DNA of 57,496 nucleotides from JAXDBW01 sp034678405 (GTDB lineage: Bacteria; Patescibacteriota; Patescibacteriia; UBA10025; JAHIVO01). The DNA is taken from NCBI GenBank assembly GCA_034678405.1, contig JAXDBW010000046.1:1-57496 (forward strand). The letters are read 5' to 3'. Each line of letters begins with the position of its first letter. Position 1 is the first letter of the stretch. Shown here in pieces: positions 15,198 through 22,383 of the stretch. Below the pieces are notes generated by a model. It worked only from the letters and a program-made list of their open reading frames with translations. It ran no database searches and was not told where the DNA came from. A program made the translations under genes and the position numbers.

Positions 15198-15301
15198 GCG
15201 TCCAAACGGTGCTGCCGGTTTCGTGTCCCCGCCTTTGCGGGGCCACTCCACCTTCGCACACGTTTCTCCTTTCCTCGCCGCGTATAAAATCCGCGGCTCG
15301 G
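15198..15301 (-). ncRNA. tRNA-leader structured element, copy B
   Basis: Between the Xer-like gene and tRNA-Arg on the minus strand; unlike the other copies it ends 38 nt before the tRNA. Hairpin GCCGCG/CGCGGC, then GAGGAAAGGAGAAA, stem AAACG-GTGC / GCAC-CGTTT with a bulged T, GGT/ACC, internal loop GGA/GAA, GTG/CAC, hairpin CCCCGC/GCGGGG, and the closing TTTGGACGC. Compared with copy A the GTG/CGC pair is GTG/CAC and the first hairpin is completely different in sequence but paired. Confidence 0.55.
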
Positions 15302-15345
15302 TATTTTTTATGTTCTGGCTATAGTATCAGTGACAGAGGTAGTGG

Positions 15346-16194
15346 TCAATCGCGGAGGTAGCGACGGGTGGTAGCGGTACGAGCCAGTCCCAGCTGCTCC
15401 CTGATAGTTTCTACATCCTCACCTCGCTGGGCCATATGCCGAGCGTACTGTTGGCGGAGTGTTTCGGGGGAGGTATCGGGCGGCAAACCTGCCGCTCGAG
15501 CATACTTATGTATCATACGCTGAATGCTGCGCGGTGTTAATGCTGCGGGCTGTGAGGTTGTCGCCTTGTCATGCCGGACAAATAGGGCTACTGAACCATC
15601 CCTACGTTTCATGAGGTAGTCGTCGATAAGTTTACGCGCATGATGCGAGAGGGTAATATTCCGATTAGCGTCGCGCAAGCCACGAATGGTGACAACTCGG
15701 CGATCAGCGCTGACCTGCTGACGAGTCAGTGAAACAATTTCCGAGACTTTCATTCCGGTGGTGAGGAGTAGTTCAAGGAGGAGCGCATCACGAAGCGCGG
15801 TCATCTCGCTGCGGGCGTGTTGTTCAGGCGCAGCGCGGAGCGTGCGAATTTGTCGGGCAGTAATCTCAGGTGGTGATTGGACAGGTGTAGGGAGGAGAGC
15901 AACCGCTTCTGGTTTCAGGGCGGGGACGTTGCGTTCTTCGAGATAGTTCAGTAGCGAGCGAATGGCAATCAAGTGCAAATTGATCGTGTGTGCAGCCATG
16001 GTTGCGCCGCGGTTAGTGCGCTTCTGTCGTAATTGATCCCGAAAGCTTTGGATGCTCGCGGGAGTAATATCAGATACTGATTGTATCTGGGCAATGGATA
16101 CCAAGCGTTCTAGGTATATGCGGTAGTTGCGTGCGGTGCGCGTATGCAATTTCCCGAGGAATTGTTCGATGGCCGCGTCTATTGATTGGCTCAT
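15346..16194 (-). CDS. Xer-like tyrosine recombinase with altered catalytic residues
   Basis: A 282-aa protein with an N-terminal SAM-like core-binding domain (about 1-90, TARNYRIYLERLVSIAQIQS) and a C-terminal tyrosine-recombinase fold. The usual Arg I in TGLRxSE is Lys (TTGMKVSEIVSL). The box II HxLRH appears as ETLRQQYARHM, keeping Arg but losing both His. LGHxxxxTT reads LGLARTATTRRY, where the His is Leu but Tyr is kept. Such changes argue for loss of or altered chemistry, so it may be a DNA-binding or accessory Xer homologue. The ATG at 16194 is supported by a promoter exactly positioned for a leaderless mRNA; an earlier start at 16368 would overlap the divergent gene. Confidence 0.8.
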   Translation of the reverse strand: MSQSIDAAIEQFLGKLHTRTARNYRIYLERLVSIAQIQSVSDITPASIQSFRDQLRQKRTNRGATMAAHTINLHLIAIRSLLNYLEERNVPALKPEAVALLPTPVQSPPEITARQIRTLRAAPEQHARSEMTALRDALLLELLLTTGMKVSEIVSLTRQQVSADRRVVTIRGLRDANRNITLSHHARKLIDDYLMKRRDGSVALFVRHDKATTSQPAALTPRSIQRMIHKYARAAGLPPDTSPETLRQQYARHMAQRGEDVETIREQLGLARTATTRRYLRD

Positions 16195-16201
16195 ATATTC
16201 T

Positions 16202-16229
16202 ATTTTACGACACTTGGCCAAAAGTGCAA
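16202..16229 (-). promoter_or_regulatory. Predicted leaderless promoter of the Xer-like gene
   Basis: On the minus strand TTGCAC, 16-bp spacer, TAAAAT, then 7 nt to the ATG. The predicted start site coincides with the initiation codon. Confidence 0.6.
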
Positions 16230-16248
16230 TTCTCCCCTGCGCCTTCAG

Positions 16249-16277
16249 TTGACAGGCAAGGAGGGTGGCCGTACCAT
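16249..16277 (+). promoter_or_regulatory. Predicted promoter for the 417-aa gene
   Basis: TTGACA (16249-16254), 17-bp spacer, TACCAT (16272-16277). Divergent to the Xer-like promoter. A second TTGACA lies at 16299 without a good -10. Confidence 0.6.
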
Positions 16278-16327
16278 ACAGCAATTGGAAATAGAACGTT
16301 GACATACAAAAGAAAGCGAGGAATCGC

Positions 16328-17581
16328 ATGAAAGTAGATCCCGCTAAACGGATCGGCGGTGGCCGCACGCGGCAGATTCAGATCATGGATGGTGGCAAGC
16401 TACGGACCGTCCGCGCGCGAGGTGGTCTCTTTGGTGGTGATCTCTTCGTCATTATGGAAGGCCGGCATCGGCATAAGATCGCCATCCCCAACTGGGACAA
16501 CATGATTGCGCGGGCCGCTCTCCAGAGTGGTCGGTATCAATCTGGGTATTATGATCCGAGCTGGCTTACGTACCGCGTGTACGCGAGTGTGTATGAAGCG
16601 CTCCGCTATACGTACTATGTGCTCGACCAGCAGTACGGCGTGACATTCCGCCATGGCGAAAAGGGCCGTCTCCAGCTGGCACGAGAGGAGTTACTCGAGC
16701 TCAACGAAATCGCGGCGGGACTACGTACCGGTAATGCCGAAGTGCTGTCCCTGGACTTCTTCAAAAAAACCCGAGCCATCCTCGAGCAGATCGAGGAGCG
16801 ACCACGTGATACTGATAAGCGTGCCGCTCGGACCATGTCCGCATCACTAGTGTCGGTGTATGATTCACTCGGTCGGACCAACGCGACGGTCAAAATGGTG
16901 AGGGCACTTGCGGCCGCCAATCGGCTGAAACATCGTCAGGTAAGTATTGCCTGTATCGAGCCCGTCATCATCGCTCGGCGGCAAACACTGAAGTCGCTCA
17001 TCGAGGAGATGGAACTTTTCTGGGAGGGGCTCTATGAGTATCTCGATCGACTCTTCGTCCAGAAGTACTGGGAGCGCGGGCAGTCACGCTGTATGCAGCT
17101 ACTCAATGATGACACTCGTCGACCGCAGCTGCTCCAGCATCTCATCCTGTTTCAGCAGGAAATCGGGCGCTATGATCTCGAGCCGTTTACGAAGACCTCG
17201 TACCACGTGTATGAGGAATTGCGGACGGTAATCACGCACATCCGAGCAACCCGCTATGGTGCCGCCCGGAAACTCTTGGAGCGGATATGGCAGTCACTGA
17301 AGTTACGACACATCCGGGCCGAGATCGAGACGGCGCTCATCCCCTTCACCTGTTCACTCTTTGGTGAGCAGGTCGATCCCCAGGCGTGCGACCAGATGAT
17401 CTACGTCGCCAAATGGGCGCGTCGGGCGCTCGGGCAGGTGGATGAATCACAATTTGAGCATCCGGTTACCCGGCACGTCCGTGGGCAGCTGTCCGCAGCC
17501 ATCGATCTCTTAATTCAGAAAACACATCCCGAAGCCATGAAGGCAAAGGAACATATCAAGCAAGCAGTCACTATACTGTAG
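16328..17581 (+). CDS. Hypothetical protein, 417 aa
   Basis: Not recognised. It has a good ribosome binding site (GCGAGG, 6 nt spacing) and its own promoter. The N-terminal 60 residues are basic and Gly/Arg-rich (KRIGGGRTRQIQIMDGGKLR, RARGGLFGGDLFVIMEGRHR). The rest is predicted to be almost all alpha-helical and rich in Arg, Leu and Tyr (ALRYTYYVLDQQYGVTFRHG, IEEMELFWEGLYEYLDRLFV). No signal peptide, membrane helix or catalytic motif is evident. It is cotranscribed with the 86-aa gene 14 nt downstream. A nucleic-acid-binding role is conceivable from its charge but is not supported by a motif. Confidence 0.75.
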   Translation: MKVDPAKRIGGGRTRQIQIMDGGKLRTVRARGGLFGGDLFVIMEGRHRHKIAIPNWDNMIARAALQSGRYQSGYYDPSWLTYRVYASVYEALRYTYYVLDQQYGVTFRHGEKGRLQLAREELLELNEIAAGLRTGNAEVLSLDFFKKTRAILEQIEERPRDTDKRAARTMSASLVSVYDSLGRTNATVKMVRALAAANRLKHRQVSIACIEPVIIARRQTLKSLIEEMELFWEGLYEYLDRLFVQKYWERGQSRCMQLLNDDTRRPQLLQHLILFQQEIGRYDLEPFTKTSYHVYEELRTVITHIRATRYGAARKLLERIWQSLKLRHIRAEIETALIPFTCSLFGEQVDPQACDQMIYVAKWARRALGQVDESQFEHPVTRHVRGQLSAAIDLLIQKTHPEAMKAKEHIKQAVTIL

Positions 17582-17595
17582 AAAGGAGGGCTGTC

Positions 17596-17856
17596 ATGCC
17601 CGGAGAATATGAACTGGTTGGCGAGGTGGTAACGATTGCGCATATGTCGGGTTTCGATCCTGGTTTCTATGTGCACGATGACTGCCCCATGGATGCACAC
17701 TTGATCTATGTGGCAGCTGACCACACTCTCTATGATCTCGGCAAGGTAGCCTTGGTCAACTATACCGAGGGTTATGGCATCCTCGCTAATCCCCGTCGGC
17801 GGATTGAATTTGCCGATTATGACAAATATACAATTGCTGAGCCTACGTCTGAGTAA
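17596..17856 (+). CDS. Hypothetical protein, 86 aa
   Basis: A small acidic protein, not recognised, with a very strong ribosome binding site (AAAGGAGG) 14 nt after the 417-aa gene. Sequence features: GEYELVGEVVTIAHMSGFDP, HDDCPMDAHLIYVAADHTLY, then RRRIEFADYDKYTIAEP. This looks like a small beta-barrel-like fold but no family can be assigned. Operon partner of the preceding gene, ended by a clear terminator. Confidence 0.7.
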   Translation: MPGEYELVGEVVTIAHMSGFDPGFYVHDDCPMDAHLIYVAADHTLYDLGKVALVNYTEGYGILANPRRRIEFADYDKYTIAEPTSE

Positions 17857-17878
17857 TGTATATCGTCTGATTGTACAC

Positions 17879-17913
17879 ACCGGTGGTAGGTATGCCCTGC
17901 CGCCGGTTTTTAT
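17879..17913 (+). terminator. Rho-independent terminator
   Basis: ACCGGTGGTAGG ... CCTGCCGCCGGT hairpin followed by TTTTTATT, just after the 86-aa gene and just before the rpsO promoter. Confidence 0.85.
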
Positions 17914-17920
17914 TACCCCC

Positions 17921-17948
17921 TTGACAGGCCCTCAAAACCTCGTATACT
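17921..17948 (+). promoter_or_regulatory. Predicted promoter of the rpsO-pnp operon
   Basis: TTGACA (17921-17926), 16-bp spacer, TATACT (17943-17948). The leader to rpsO is about 80 nt and can form a TGGG/CCCA-closed stem. In several bacteria the rpsO leader binds S15, so autoregulation is possible here. Confidence 0.75.
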
Positions 17949-18034
17949 ATGGGTACTTAATTTGTGATGACGAACACTGGGTTTTGGGAGCTGGTTAGCC
18001 CCATCTACTCGGTTTCGCCAGAAAGGAAGCATCC

Positions 18035-18307
18035 ATGCTAACCAAGAAAGAGAAAGATAAAATAATCGAGAAGTATAAGACCCATGATACCGATACGGGG
18101 TCTTCTGAGGTACAAATAGCCATCCTCTCTGAGGAGATCAAGCGTTTAACGGGGCACCTCAAGGATCACAAAAAAGACTTCTCATCCCGCCGTGGCTTGC
18201 TCCGGAAGGTTGGTCAGCGTCGCCGGCTTCTCGCCTACCTCAAAGACGAGAATCCGAAAAGCTATGAAGAGTTGACCACCAAGCTGAAGATCAAGACAAA
18301 GTCATGA
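18035..18307 (+). CDS. rpsO: 30S ribosomal protein S15
   Basis: A 90-aa protein with the S15 signature DTGSSEVQIAILSEEI (about residues 20-35) and RRGLLRKVGQRRRLLAYLK (about 54-72), full length for the family. S15 binds 16S rRNA helices 20-22 and nucleates the 30S platform. The start is preceded by AGAAAGGAAGC. Its promoter, an ~80-nt leader and the downstream pnp gene reproduce the classical rpsO-pnp order. It overlaps the following NYN gene by 4 bp (ATGA). Confidence 0.97.
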   Translation: MLTKKEKDKIIEKYKTHDTDTGSSEVQIAILSEEIKRLTGHLKDHKKDFSSRRGLLRKVGQRRRLLAYLKDENPKSYEELTTKLKIKTKS

Positions 18308-18825
18308 AACATAAGGACCAACGCGTTGGCGTTTTCGTCGACGTCCAAAATCTCTACTACTCCGCCAAGAACCTCTACGGCGGGGCGAAAGTTAATTTTG
18401 AAGAAGTCCTAAAGACCGCCGTCTCTGATCGTCATCTGATCCGGGCACTCGCATACGTGATCAAGGCAGACAACACCGATGAGCAGAAATTTTTCGAAGC
18501 GCTGGATAAGCAAGGCTTCGAACTAAAGATGAAAGATCTGCTCGTGTTCCACGGGGGAAACAAAAAAGGTGACTGGGACGTGGGTATCGCCATTGATGCC
18601 GTCCGCCTCGCCGGTAAGCTCGATGTCGTCGTGCTCGTGACTGGTGATGGGGATTTTGTGCCACTCATCAATTTCCTAAAAAATCTCGGCGTCTATGTCG
18701 AGGTCATCGCCTTTACTGAGTCAGCATCGTCAAGCATCAAAACCATCGCGGATGAGTTTGTGGACTTAAGCCAAGACAAAAAGAAATATTTAATCGCCAA
18801 CCGTCGTCGATTAATGCGACGGTAG
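18304..18825 (+). CDS. NYN-domain (LabA/DUF88-type) putative ribonuclease
   Basis: A 173-aa protein with the PIN-like NYN fold: RVGVFVDVQNLYYSAKNL (first Asp), KGDWDVGIAIDAVRLAG (second acidic site), VLVTGDGDFVPLINFLKNLG (third Asp pair). The acidic residues of a metal-dependent nuclease are all present. Related proteins act on RNA, though some bind without cutting. It sits between rpsO and pnp, overlapping rpsO by 4 bp, which fits a role in RNA decay or processing. The C-terminus is basic (KKKYLIANRRRLMRR). Confidence 0.87.
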   Translation: MKHKDQRVGVFVDVQNLYYSAKNLYGGAKVNFEEVLKTAVSDRHLIRALAYVIKADNTDEQKFFEALDKQGFELKMKDLLVFHGGNKKGDWDVGIAIDAVRLAGKLDVVVLVTGDGDFVPLINFLKNLGVYVEVIAFTESASSSIKTIADEFVDLSQDKKKYLIANRRRLMRR

Positions 18826-18843
18826 TTCATTTATTAATAAACA

Positions 18844-18971
18844 GTGTCGATCGCAGACACCGTTCTCCATACCGTACGTTTCGTAGGCTTATTCGCTCGT
18901 ACTGACCACGTTCGGCCGAGCACACAAGTTTATGAACGGAGGCGATGGAGTGTCTGGTCTGCACCCGACAC
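18844..18971 (+). promoter_or_regulatory. Hairpin-rich leader of pnp
   Basis: Two hairpins with the same pentamer arms, GTGTC/GACAC, at 18844-18860 and 18950-18971. The arms can also pair crosswise, giving two mutually exclusive folds. The second hairpin overlaps an in-frame ATG (18945) preceded by GGAGG. In E. coli a pnp leader hairpin is the site of RNase III/PNPase autocontrol; a similar role here is inferred from position only. Confidence 0.4.
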
Positions 18972-18989
18972 GTGAAAGGAACATATCCT

Positions 18990-21281
18990 ATGGCTCCAAC
19001 GCCAAAACGGTTTACCACTGAGGTAGCCGGCAAAGAAATGATTTTTGAGTTCGGCAAGCTTGCCGGGCAAACCAATGGATCCTGTACTGTCCAGTACGGT
19101 GATACCGTCGTGCTCGCGACCGTCGTGATGAGCGACTCGATTCGCGATGGCATCGATTACTTCCCGCTGATGGTCGACTATGAAGAGCGACTGTATGCTG
19201 CGGGGAAAATAAAAGGCTCTCGCTTCATCAAGCGTGAAGGTCGTCCGACCGACGAAGCGGTGTTGACTGCTCGCATGGTAGACCGCTCGCTGCGGCCACT
19301 CTTTGACGAGTCGATTCGCAATGATATCCAGGTAGTGATTACTGTATTGTCAGTTGATCAGGAGAATGATCCTGACATGGTCTCGCTCTACGCCGCCTCG
19401 GCAGCCCTATCCGTCTCTGATATCCCCTGGCGCGGACCAGTGGCTGGTTTCCGCATTGGCCAAATCAATGGTGAGTGGGTCCTGAACCCGAGTTATGAGG
19501 CGCGCGAGAAGAGCGCCCTCGACCTCGTCGTGATTGGCACAAAAGAAAAAGTAGTCATGGTCGAAGCGGGTGGTCAGCAGGTACCAGAAGACATCGTGTA
19601 TCAAGCGATGGAATTCAGTGTCAAACACAGTTCCAAGCTAGCCGAATTCATTGAACAGATTCAAAAAGAGATTGGCCGGGAAAAGATGACTATTGATGAA
19701 CCGGACATGACCGACGAAGAGCGACAGGCTTGGGCCGCAGTTGAGGCGAAAGCTAATGCCTTTATCAAAGAGAAATTACAAGCAGTCTTCGGCATCAAGA
19801 ACAAGAAGGAACACAAAGAAGGTGTCGAACAGGTGCGGAAAGACCTCGATGAAATGCTGAAGGCGGACAATGACGTGAATAAAGAGCAGCGCGCCAAGGC
19901 GCTCGGCCTCGTGGAAGCACAGTACTATAATGCCGCTCGCGCCCAAGTGCTCGAGACTGGAACTCGCGTCGATGGACGTGCGTGTGATGAAATTCGTGAA
20001 CTCTGGGCTGAGGCCGGCGTCCTTCCTCGGACGCACGGATCGGGCCTCTTCAATCGGGGCGAAACGCAGGTACTCTCGATCGTGACGCTTGGCTCGCCAG
20101 GAGATGAGCAGGTGCTCGATACGATGGAAGAGAGTGGCAAGAAACGATACATGCACCACTATAATTTCCCTGGCTTCTCTGTCGGTGAAGCAAAACCAGT
20201 GCGCTCCCCCGGCCGCCGGGAGATCGGCCATGGGGCGCTCGCTGAAAAAGCGCTCGAGCCGGTCTTGCCGCCAAAAGAAGATTTTCCCTATACGATCCGC
20301 GTCGTGTCTGAAGTCTTATCATCAAATGGGTCATCGTCCCAAGCCTCAGCTTGTGGGTCGACCCTGGCGCTCATGGATGCCGGCGTGCCGATTGCGGCGC
20401 CGGTTGCCGGTATTGCCATCGGTTTGATCACCGATCCTCATGATGAGTCGAAATACAAAATTTTGACGGACATCCAGGGTGTCGAGGATCATGATGGCGA
20501 CATGGATTTCAAGGTGGCCGGGACGAAGGACGGGATCACCGCTATTCAGCTGGATGTGAAACTCGATGGCATCCCCTTCAGCGTGATCAAAGAAACGCTA
20601 GATGCGGCGCGTGTTGCTCGACTGAAGATTCTTGAGGTCATGGCGCAGGCTATTGCCGAGCCACGGACTGAGATGTCTCCCTATGCCCCTCGCATTACCC
20701 CGATTCAGATCGATCCGGAGAAGATCCGCGATGTCATCGGTAAGGGTGGTGAAACCATCAATAAGATTATCGAAGAGTGTGGTGGTGAAGATGTGATGAA
20801 AATTGATATCGAAGATAGTGGCTTGGTCATGGTGACCTCGACAAATGGTGATATGGCCGCGAAAGCGATTGAGTGGATCAAAAACCTCACTCACGACCTC
20901 GAAGTCGGTGAAGTATACGAGGGTACGGTTACCCGCATCGTGACTGACCGGAACACCGGCAGTGAGATCGGCGCGATCGTCGAGCTCTTACCGGGTAAGG
21001 ACGGCATGGTTCATATCTCTCAGTTCCGGCATGAGCGGATCAACAAAGTATCGGACGTAGTCAAAGAAGGCGACCGCCTGAAAGTGAAAGTCATGGGCGT
21101 CGACAAAGAGAAGGGCCGCGTCGAACTGTCGCACAAAGTATTTCTCGAACCGTCCGGTAGTGACGCCACGCCGCCGTCGCGCGGTGACCACGGTGGTTTC
21201 CGTAATCGTCGTCCCCACGATCGCAATCATGATCGGGGTCACTCACGGTTTAATCGTAAGCGTCCGCTGAATGATTATTAG
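18990..21281 (+). CDS. pnp: Polyribonucleotide nucleotidyltransferase (PNPase)
   Basis: A 763-aa protein with all PNPase domains in order: first RNase PH domain (FTTEVAGKEMIFEFGKLAGQ, IDYFPLMVDYEER), linker helices (about 230-310), second RNase PH domain (RVDGRACDEIRELWAEAGVL, GSGLFNRGETQVLSIVTLGS, FPGFSVGEAKPVRSPGRREI), KH domain (VIGKGGETINKI, about 585-597) and S1 domain (about 640-715), plus an Arg/His-rich tail. It degrades RNA 3'-5' using phosphate. I choose the ATG at 18990 because family members start just before FTTEVAG. An in-frame ATG at 18945 with GGAGG only 2 nt away would add 15 residues including two Cys and cannot be excluded. Confidence 0.95.
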   Translation: MAPTPKRFTTEVAGKEMIFEFGKLAGQTNGSCTVQYGDTVVLATVVMSDSIRDGIDYFPLMVDYEERLYAAGKIKGSRFIKREGRPTDEAVLTARMVDRSLRPLFDESIRNDIQVVITVLSVDQENDPDMVSLYAASAALSVSDIPWRGPVAGFRIGQINGEWVLNPSYEAREKSALDLVVIGTKEKVVMVEAGGQQVPEDIVYQAMEFSVKHSSKLAEFIEQIQKEIGREKMTIDEPDMTDEERQAWAAVEAKANAFIKEKLQAVFGIKNKKEHKEGVEQVRKDLDEMLKADNDVNKEQRAKALGLVEAQYYNAARAQVLETGTRVDGRACDEIRELWAEAGVLPRTHGSGLFNRGETQVLSIVTLGSPGDEQVLDTMEESGKKRYMHHYNFPGFSVGEAKPVRSPGRREIGHGALAEKALEPVLPPKEDFPYTIRVVSEVLSSNGSSSQASACGSTLALMDAGVPIAAPVAGIAIGLITDPHDESKYKILTDIQGVEDHDGDMDFKVAGTKDGITAIQLDVKLDGIPFSVIKETLDAARVARLKILEVMAQAIAEPRTEMSPYAPRITPIQIDPEKIRDVIGKGGETINKIIEECGGEDVMKIDIEDSGLVMVTSTNGDMAAKAIEWIKNLTHDLEVGEVYEGTVTRIVTDRNTGSEIGAIVELLPGKDGMVHISQFRHERINKVSDVVKEGDRLKVKVMGVDKEKGRVELSHKVFLEPSGSDATPPSRGDHGGFRNRRPHDRNHDRGHSRFNRKRPLNDY

Positions 21282-21834
21282 CTTGAATGGCAAGCCAGGG
21301 TCGGGCAAAAGTACCATCGGTACGAAGCTGGCGGCTGCCCTGGGTTATGAGCGTGTCTATATTGGCGGCATGCGCCGTGATATGGCCCGCCGCAAAGGCA
21401 TGACACTCCAGGAGTTTAACCAGTGGAGTGAGACGCATCCCGAAGGTGACACGGAATTCGATGAATACCTGACGAAACTTGGTAAAGAAAAAGACAATTT
21501 CATTATCGAGAGTCGTACGGCGTTTCACTTCATTCCCCATTCAGTCAAGATTTTCCTCGATGTGACGGATGAAGTGGGGGCGGAGCGCATCTGGCATGCC
21601 CTGCAGACCGGTGATGAGGAAAGTCGCAATGAAGCGCCACACCTCGACAGCTACGAAGCGGTCCTTGCCTCAGTGAAAGATCGGCTCCGGAGCGACAAGC
21701 TGCGGTATGAGAAGTACTACCTGCTGGATATCTTCGACCCACAGCACTACGATCTTTTCCTCGATACCTCTGGGCTCTCAATTGACGAAGAGTTCGCGAA
21801 AGTAAAAGCATTTATCGAGAGTCAGGCTCGCTAG
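21271..21834 (+). CDS. Archaeal-type (d)CMP kinase-like P-loop kinase
   Basis: A 187-aa protein with the Walker A motif NGKPGSGKSTIGTKLA (residues 6-21), YIGGMRRDMARRKGMTLQEF typical of the archaeal/short cytidylate kinase family, FIIESRTAFHFIP and KIFLDVTDEVGAERIW. It phosphorylates CMP/dCMP to the diphosphate. The start overlaps the pnp end by 11 bp, so it is translated with PNPase. Because PNPase releases nucleoside diphosphates and decay yields CMP, the pairing makes metabolic sense (inference). It is the last gene of the operon, with a terminator after it. Confidence 0.85.
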   Translation: MIISLNGKPGSGKSTIGTKLAAALGYERVYIGGMRRDMARRKGMTLQEFNQWSETHPEGDTEFDEYLTKLGKEKDNFIIESRTAFHFIPHSVKIFLDVTDEVGAERIWHALQTGDEESRNEAPHLDSYEAVLASVKDRLRSDKLRYEKYYLLDIFDPQHYDLFLDTSGLSIDEEFAKVKAFIESQAR

Positions 21835-21850
21835 ATCGGCTCTCAACCAT

Positions 21851-21859
21851 TGTGGATAA
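21851..21859 (-). promoter_or_regulatory. Perfect DnaA-box match
   Basis: TTATCCACA on the minus strand, in the gap after the CMP kinase gene. A second perfect box lies on the plus strand at 21985-21993, with an AT-rich stretch between. A third, in a nearly identical 16-bp context, lies at 48410-48418. Confidence 0.4.
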
Positions 21860-21866
21860 CAAAAAG

Positions 21867-21901
21867 TACTCGCTTGCGTGAATGCATGCGGGTATTTTTT
21901 T
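21867..21901 (+). terminator. Rho-independent terminator after the pnp operon
   Basis: TACTCGC ... GCGGGTA hairpin followed by a long T-run. Confidence 0.75.
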
Positions 21902-21931
21902 ATTTTGTCTAATCTTAGCATAAAAGAGCTA

Positions 21932-21960
21932 TTGACAATGCCGTAACTCTGTGATATACT
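21932..21960 (+). promoter_or_regulatory. Strong predicted promoter of the intergenic ncRNA unit
   Basis: TTGACA (21932-21937), 17-bp spacer, TATACT (21955-21960). No plausible protein gene starts within the next 400 nt. Confidence 0.75.
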
Positions 21961-21984
21961 GGTTTCATACTGAATATTGATAAT

Positions 21985-21993
21985 TTATCCACA
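21985..21993 (+). promoter_or_regulatory. Perfect DnaA-box match
   Basis: TTATCCACA inside the first 30 nt of the candidate ncRNA; see the box at 21851-21859. Confidence 0.4.
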
Positions 21994-22294
21994 GCCTTCT
22001 TGGCTGAAAGTAGTAAACGCATGTGTCTCACCACCGGTTGGGCATATTCATTTTCTACTTTCGGAGCGGTGCAGTTGGACATCGCGAACAAAAATCAAAC
22101 AAAACAAAAAGGTACCTCTTTACCAAAACAAAAATGTAGAGAGGAAACCACAAGAAGGTAGAAAAAATTCGCTTTTTGAAATCCAACACAAGAAGCACTC
22201 ACATGAGTATATCATCAATGGTGTTTGCTGCTCATATGTGTGTCGGAATAATCCGACATAGATATGAGCGGCAAGCTCCTGGATATATTCATCC

Positions 22295-22346
22295 AGGAGG
22301 TGCCGAACATAAAACAATATATTTAGGTTCGCAGCACCTCCTTTTT
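22295..22346 (+). terminator. Terminator of the ncRNA unit, overlapping an alternative hairpin
   Basis: AGGAGGTGC/GCACCTCCT with an inner CGAAC/GTTCG stem, then TTTTT. The first five bases also form the 3' arm of the hairpin at 22276-22299, so the two structures compete. Confidence 0.7.
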
Positions 22347-22366
22347 GTATCCGAAAAGAAGTGGAG

Positions 22367-22372
22367 TATACT
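22367..22372 (+). promoter_or_regulatory. -10 element of rnhB
   Basis: TATACT 11 nt before the rnhB ATG, with a weak TTGTAT 16 bp upstream. It predicts a leader of only about 4-5 nt. Confidence 0.45.
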
Positions 22373-22383
22373 AGTGACGGTAT

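Larger units (their letters stand above)
21967..22346 (+). ncRNA. Candidate ~380-nt structured RNA with own promoter and terminator
   Basis: No convincing coding sequence: the only plus-strand frame of note (94 aa) lacks a ribosome binding site and family character. The RNA has an 8-bp stem GAAAGTAG/CTACTTTC (22006-22013 with 22055-22062) enclosing a hairpin-rich loop, a long A-rich single-stranded middle (about 22090-22160), and a 50-nt hairpin at 22225-22274 with arms GCTCATAT/ATATGAGC and TGTCGGA/TCCGACA. A hairpin CTCCTGGAT/ATCCAGGAG (22276-22299) follows, whose 3' arm overlaps a terminator (22295-22346). It lacks the conserved blocks of tmRNA, RNase P RNA and SRP RNA that I would recognise. 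It could be a stable ncRNA or an attenuated leader for rnhB. Confidence 0.5.

Noticed and set aside
21977..22261. 94-aa ORF in the ncRNA region
   Set aside because: No ribosome binding site, no family character, and it runs across strong hairpins and A-rich spacer; treated as non-coding.
21967..22346. tmRNA, RNase P RNA or SRP RNA
   Set aside because: The tRNA-like ends of tmRNA, the GAGGAAAGTC-type block of RNase P RNA and the SRP apical loop are not present.
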